DNA of 64,000 bases from Methanomethylovorans sp041447285 (lineage in GTDB: Archaea; Halobacteriota; Methanosarcinia; Methanosarcinales; Methanosarcinaceae): contig NZ_JBGMEB010000014.1 in assembly GCF_041447285.1 (NCBI RefSeq), forward strand, positions 1-64,000. The letters are read 5' to 3'. The notes under the pieces are model-generated. The model ran no database searches. It was not told the DNA's origin and saw only the letters and a list, made by a program, of their open reading frames with translations. This document shows positions 62,182-64,000 of this stretch, piece after piece; the first letter of the stretch is position 1; each line of letters starts with the position of its first letter. A program made the position numbers and the translations under genes.

Positions 62182-63946
62182 AAGTGCACCCCATTATTTT
62201 CCTGGGCCAGCCTTGAGATGATGGCCTATGGAATGACCTGTTTGGGCTAGCATCTTCATAATTCATATCGTAGAAGCGCCTGTAGAATTCATTCGCTTCT
62301 TTTTTAATATCAATACCCAGTTTTCCGGGATACATTTTATCGGTTATGTAAAGTAGACCCAGTATCCAGCGTGGACTTCCAAAATCCCAGGAAGGTGGTA
62401 TTTCATAGATCCGTTGTTCCAATACAGCATCTGCTTGAATTCCATTTTGCTGACATAAATAATAGAATTCATTGAAGGGACGGGACAGAAAACCGGAAAT
62501 GAAAATGGTTTTAGGATTATTTTCATTGATAAACTCAGGCTTTATATTTACGCCAGGCTTGCCTTCTTTCTGGATCAATTTATTGATACTCTCTCCACCG
62601 GCAAATGTTACAAGATTATTCTCCATCCTTCCTGCATTAAGTGCAAAAAGGGGAGATCCCATGCAGTAATATACCTTATGTCCTTGGTTATTTTTTGCAA
62701 TATCCTGGACTATTTCTATACGTTCCCTGATAAAGGATGAAAGCTGTTTTCCTTGTTCTTGTGTACCTGCTTTTTCATATATAAGATGAATGAAATCAAG
62801 ATAAGAGTATGGCTGTTGTATAAGGTGATGTATCTTCATCAGCGTATCACTGTCCGAAATTTCCTTCCATACTTCCAGCATCTTTCTTTCATCTAGTATT
62901 CCCATGCAGGTAAGCACCGCATGTACCATACCAAAGGCCCGGCTTATGCGGTAACCACCCATGAACCCTGACTCACTGAAACTTTCCCTGGCAGTAGATC
63001 CTGTAAGTGGAGCAGAATATCCACAGTTGCAGGTATAATTTGTCCAGGGTTTCAACAGCTTGGATCCCATAGGTCCGTAAAACTCTCTTTCTGCTAATAA
63101 ATTTCCACACCCGGGACAATATGTATGCAGCATTTCTGTACCAGGGGAATTGAACAGATAAACATGAGCGATATGTTCTTTCAAGACCTTGCATAGTTTT
63201 TCAGCTTCCCCTACAGAAGGTTCGAGTTCCAGGGGTGCATCCCCGAAGGGAATGAATCTCATAATCTGTACGGGGACTTCAGGAGATATTGCCGAAATAG
63301 CCTTTGCAACTTGCAGCACATCATCTTCTTTTCTTCGGGAATACACTACAGAAGTCTCTACATGTACGCCCATATCAAGCAGTCTGGCAATATTGCGGAA
63401 TACTGGCTCGGAAGAAAAGGCTCCGCAATCTCGGTAACTGGTATTGGAATACCCTTTAATTCCGACATTCACAAAATCCACAAAATTTCCCAGTTCCTGT
63501 ATAGTATTATCTGTAAAATAACAATTAGTAGAACAACCCACAAGTAGATTATGTTCTTTTGCAAGGACAGCTAATTCCTTAAATAGATAGTAATTAGCAG
63601 CAGGTTCATTGAGAGTTGATACAACACCCAGACATTTTTCTTTCAATGCTTTTGACACTACCTGAGAAGGACTGAGTTTAGGCCAACCCAGAGACCTGTT
63701 GGATGCCAGCAGTCTTGCTACACATCCCGGACATTCAAAATTGCAACCGGTGCTGAAAACCTGCAGGAATTTTCCATTTGGATAAAAATGAAGCATAGGA
63801 ACGGTTTCTATAGAAATTGGATAAGCTCCCATGTATCCAATATCAGTGTCTTGAATTATATTTTTTCCATCAATCCGATAAGTTCCACATTTTCCGGAGC
63901 TATGCTTACTGATATCACAACCAATTTCACAAATATTACACTTCAT
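62174..63946 (-). CDS. Radical SAM protein fused to a binding-protein-like domain
   Basis: 590 aa without signal peptide. The N-terminus has a Cys cluster (C3, C6, C10, C20), then the radical SAM motif CNFECPGC with Cys68, Cys72 and Cys75 in a PflA-like activase barrel (about 55-270). A zinc-ribbon-like segment (YCPGCGNLL, then CNCGY) sits near 275-315. From about 395 the sequence resembles a FecB/BtuF-type binding fold (VYYCMGSPLFALNAGRMENN, FAGGESINKL, TIFISGF). Such binding domains are usually exported, so its cytosolic fusion to a radical SAM enzyme ahead of an ABC transporter is odd. It may modify or sense the transported metal compound (inference). Confidence 0.82.
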   Translation of the reverse strand: MKCNICEIGCDISKHSSGKCGTYRIDGKNIIQDTDIGYMGAYPISIETVPMLHFYPNGKFLQVFSTGCNFECPGCVARLLASNRSLGWPKLSPSQVVSKALKEKCLGVVSTLNEPAANYYLFKELAVLAKEHNLLVGCSTNCYFTDNTIQELGNFVDFVNVGIKGYSNTSYRDCGAFSSEPVFRNIARLLDMGVHVETSVVYSRRKEDDVLQVAKAISAISPEVPVQIMRFIPFGDAPLELEPSVGEAEKLCKVLKEHIAHVYLFNSPGTEMLHTYCPGCGNLLAEREFYGPMGSKLLKPWTNYTCNCGYSAPLTGSTARESFSESGFMGGYRISRAFGMVHAVLTCMGILDERKMLEVWKEISDSDTLMKIHHLIQQPYSYLDFIHLIYEKAGTQEQGKQLSSFIRERIEIVQDIAKNNQGHKVYYCMGSPLFALNAGRMENNLVTFAGGESINKLIQKEGKPGVNIKPEFINENNPKTIFISGFLSRPFNEFYYLCQQNGIQADAVLEQRIYEIPPSWDFGSPRWILGLLYITDKMYPGKLGIDIKKEANEFYRRFYDMNYEDASPNRSFHRPSSQGWPRKIMGCTYA

Positions 63947-64000
63947 TTTTATTCTCCCTTCCTTATTACCACCCAGAATCCAGAATCATCATGTACCGTA
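63947..64000. other. Leader of the radical SAM operon, cut by the window edge
   Basis: The minus strand carries AAGGAAGGGAGAA just before the ATG at 63946. The promoter and any exported binding-protein gene lie beyond the window. Confidence 0.4.

Overview
The window comes from a methylotrophic methanogenic archaeon of the Methanosarcinaceae type. The evidence is a complete pyrrolysine system (tRNA-Pyl plus pylSBCD), three methylamine methyltransferase genes each with one in-frame amber codon, their corrinoid proteins, MtbA and RamA, and A/T-rich archaeal TATA boxes. The genus cannot be fixed from the sequence alone; Methanolobus- or Methanomethylovorans-like is my inference from the look of the genes and the moderate GC content.

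Layout. 1-4573: a possible insertion-sequence end, a small zinc-ribbon gene, a secreted subtilase and adenine deaminase. 4634-14014 (all minus strand): a DUF1638 gene, two tandem hydantoinase/oxoprolinase-like ASKHA ATPases, tRNA-Pyl, then pylS-pylB-pylC-pylD. 14538-16991: a multi-PAS/GAF sensor. 17533-25985 (plus): mttB-mttC-mttP with two small partners, mtbC-mtbB, and mtmC-mtmB. 26090-27463: an MtmB paralogue without an amber codon, with Met in place of pyrrolysine. 27930-32436: mtbA, a triple-PAS protein, a small Cys-rich DUF2769-like ORF and ramA. So one roughly 28-kb island holds Pyl synthesis and decoding, the three methyltransferases, the corrinoid carriers, the CoM methylase and the corrinoid activator.

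32785-44597 is mixed housekeeping and unknown content: small regulators, a SEC59/DGK-like kinase, alpha-glucan phosphorylase, a PAS histidine kinase, a lipoprotein, DJ-1/PfpI and RibD-C proteins, a large U32 peptidase, a candidate structured RNA with its own TATA box and terminator, and two tiny zinc-ribbon genes. 44896-57052 is rich in regulation: a methanogen-type HTH regulator, a TtrS-like sensor kinase with a receiver, two more DUF1638 genes, an HTH_42 protein, a TetR regulator with a perfect palindrome, a MerR/GyrI regulator and a giant hybrid kinase with its receiver. 57273-63946: a YihY membrane protein, VOC and cupin proteins, a membrane Lon-like protease, a 27-aa ORF, and an operon of a radical SAM/binding-protein fusion with a BtuCD/FecCD-type ABC transporter.

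How it works together (established for the family): MttB, MtbB and MtmB move methyl groups from tri-, di- and monomethylamine to MttC, MtbC and MtmC. RamA reductively reactivates the corrinoids, and MtbA passes the methyl group to coenzyme M for methanogenesis. PylBCD make pyrrolysine, PylS charges it on tRNA-Pyl, and it is read at UAG. The points I would follow first are the non-Pyl MtmB paralogue, the DUF1638/ASKHA operon ahead of tRNA-Pyl with two more DUF1638 paralogues nearby, the structured RNA at 44010-44226, and the radical SAM/binding-protein fusion.
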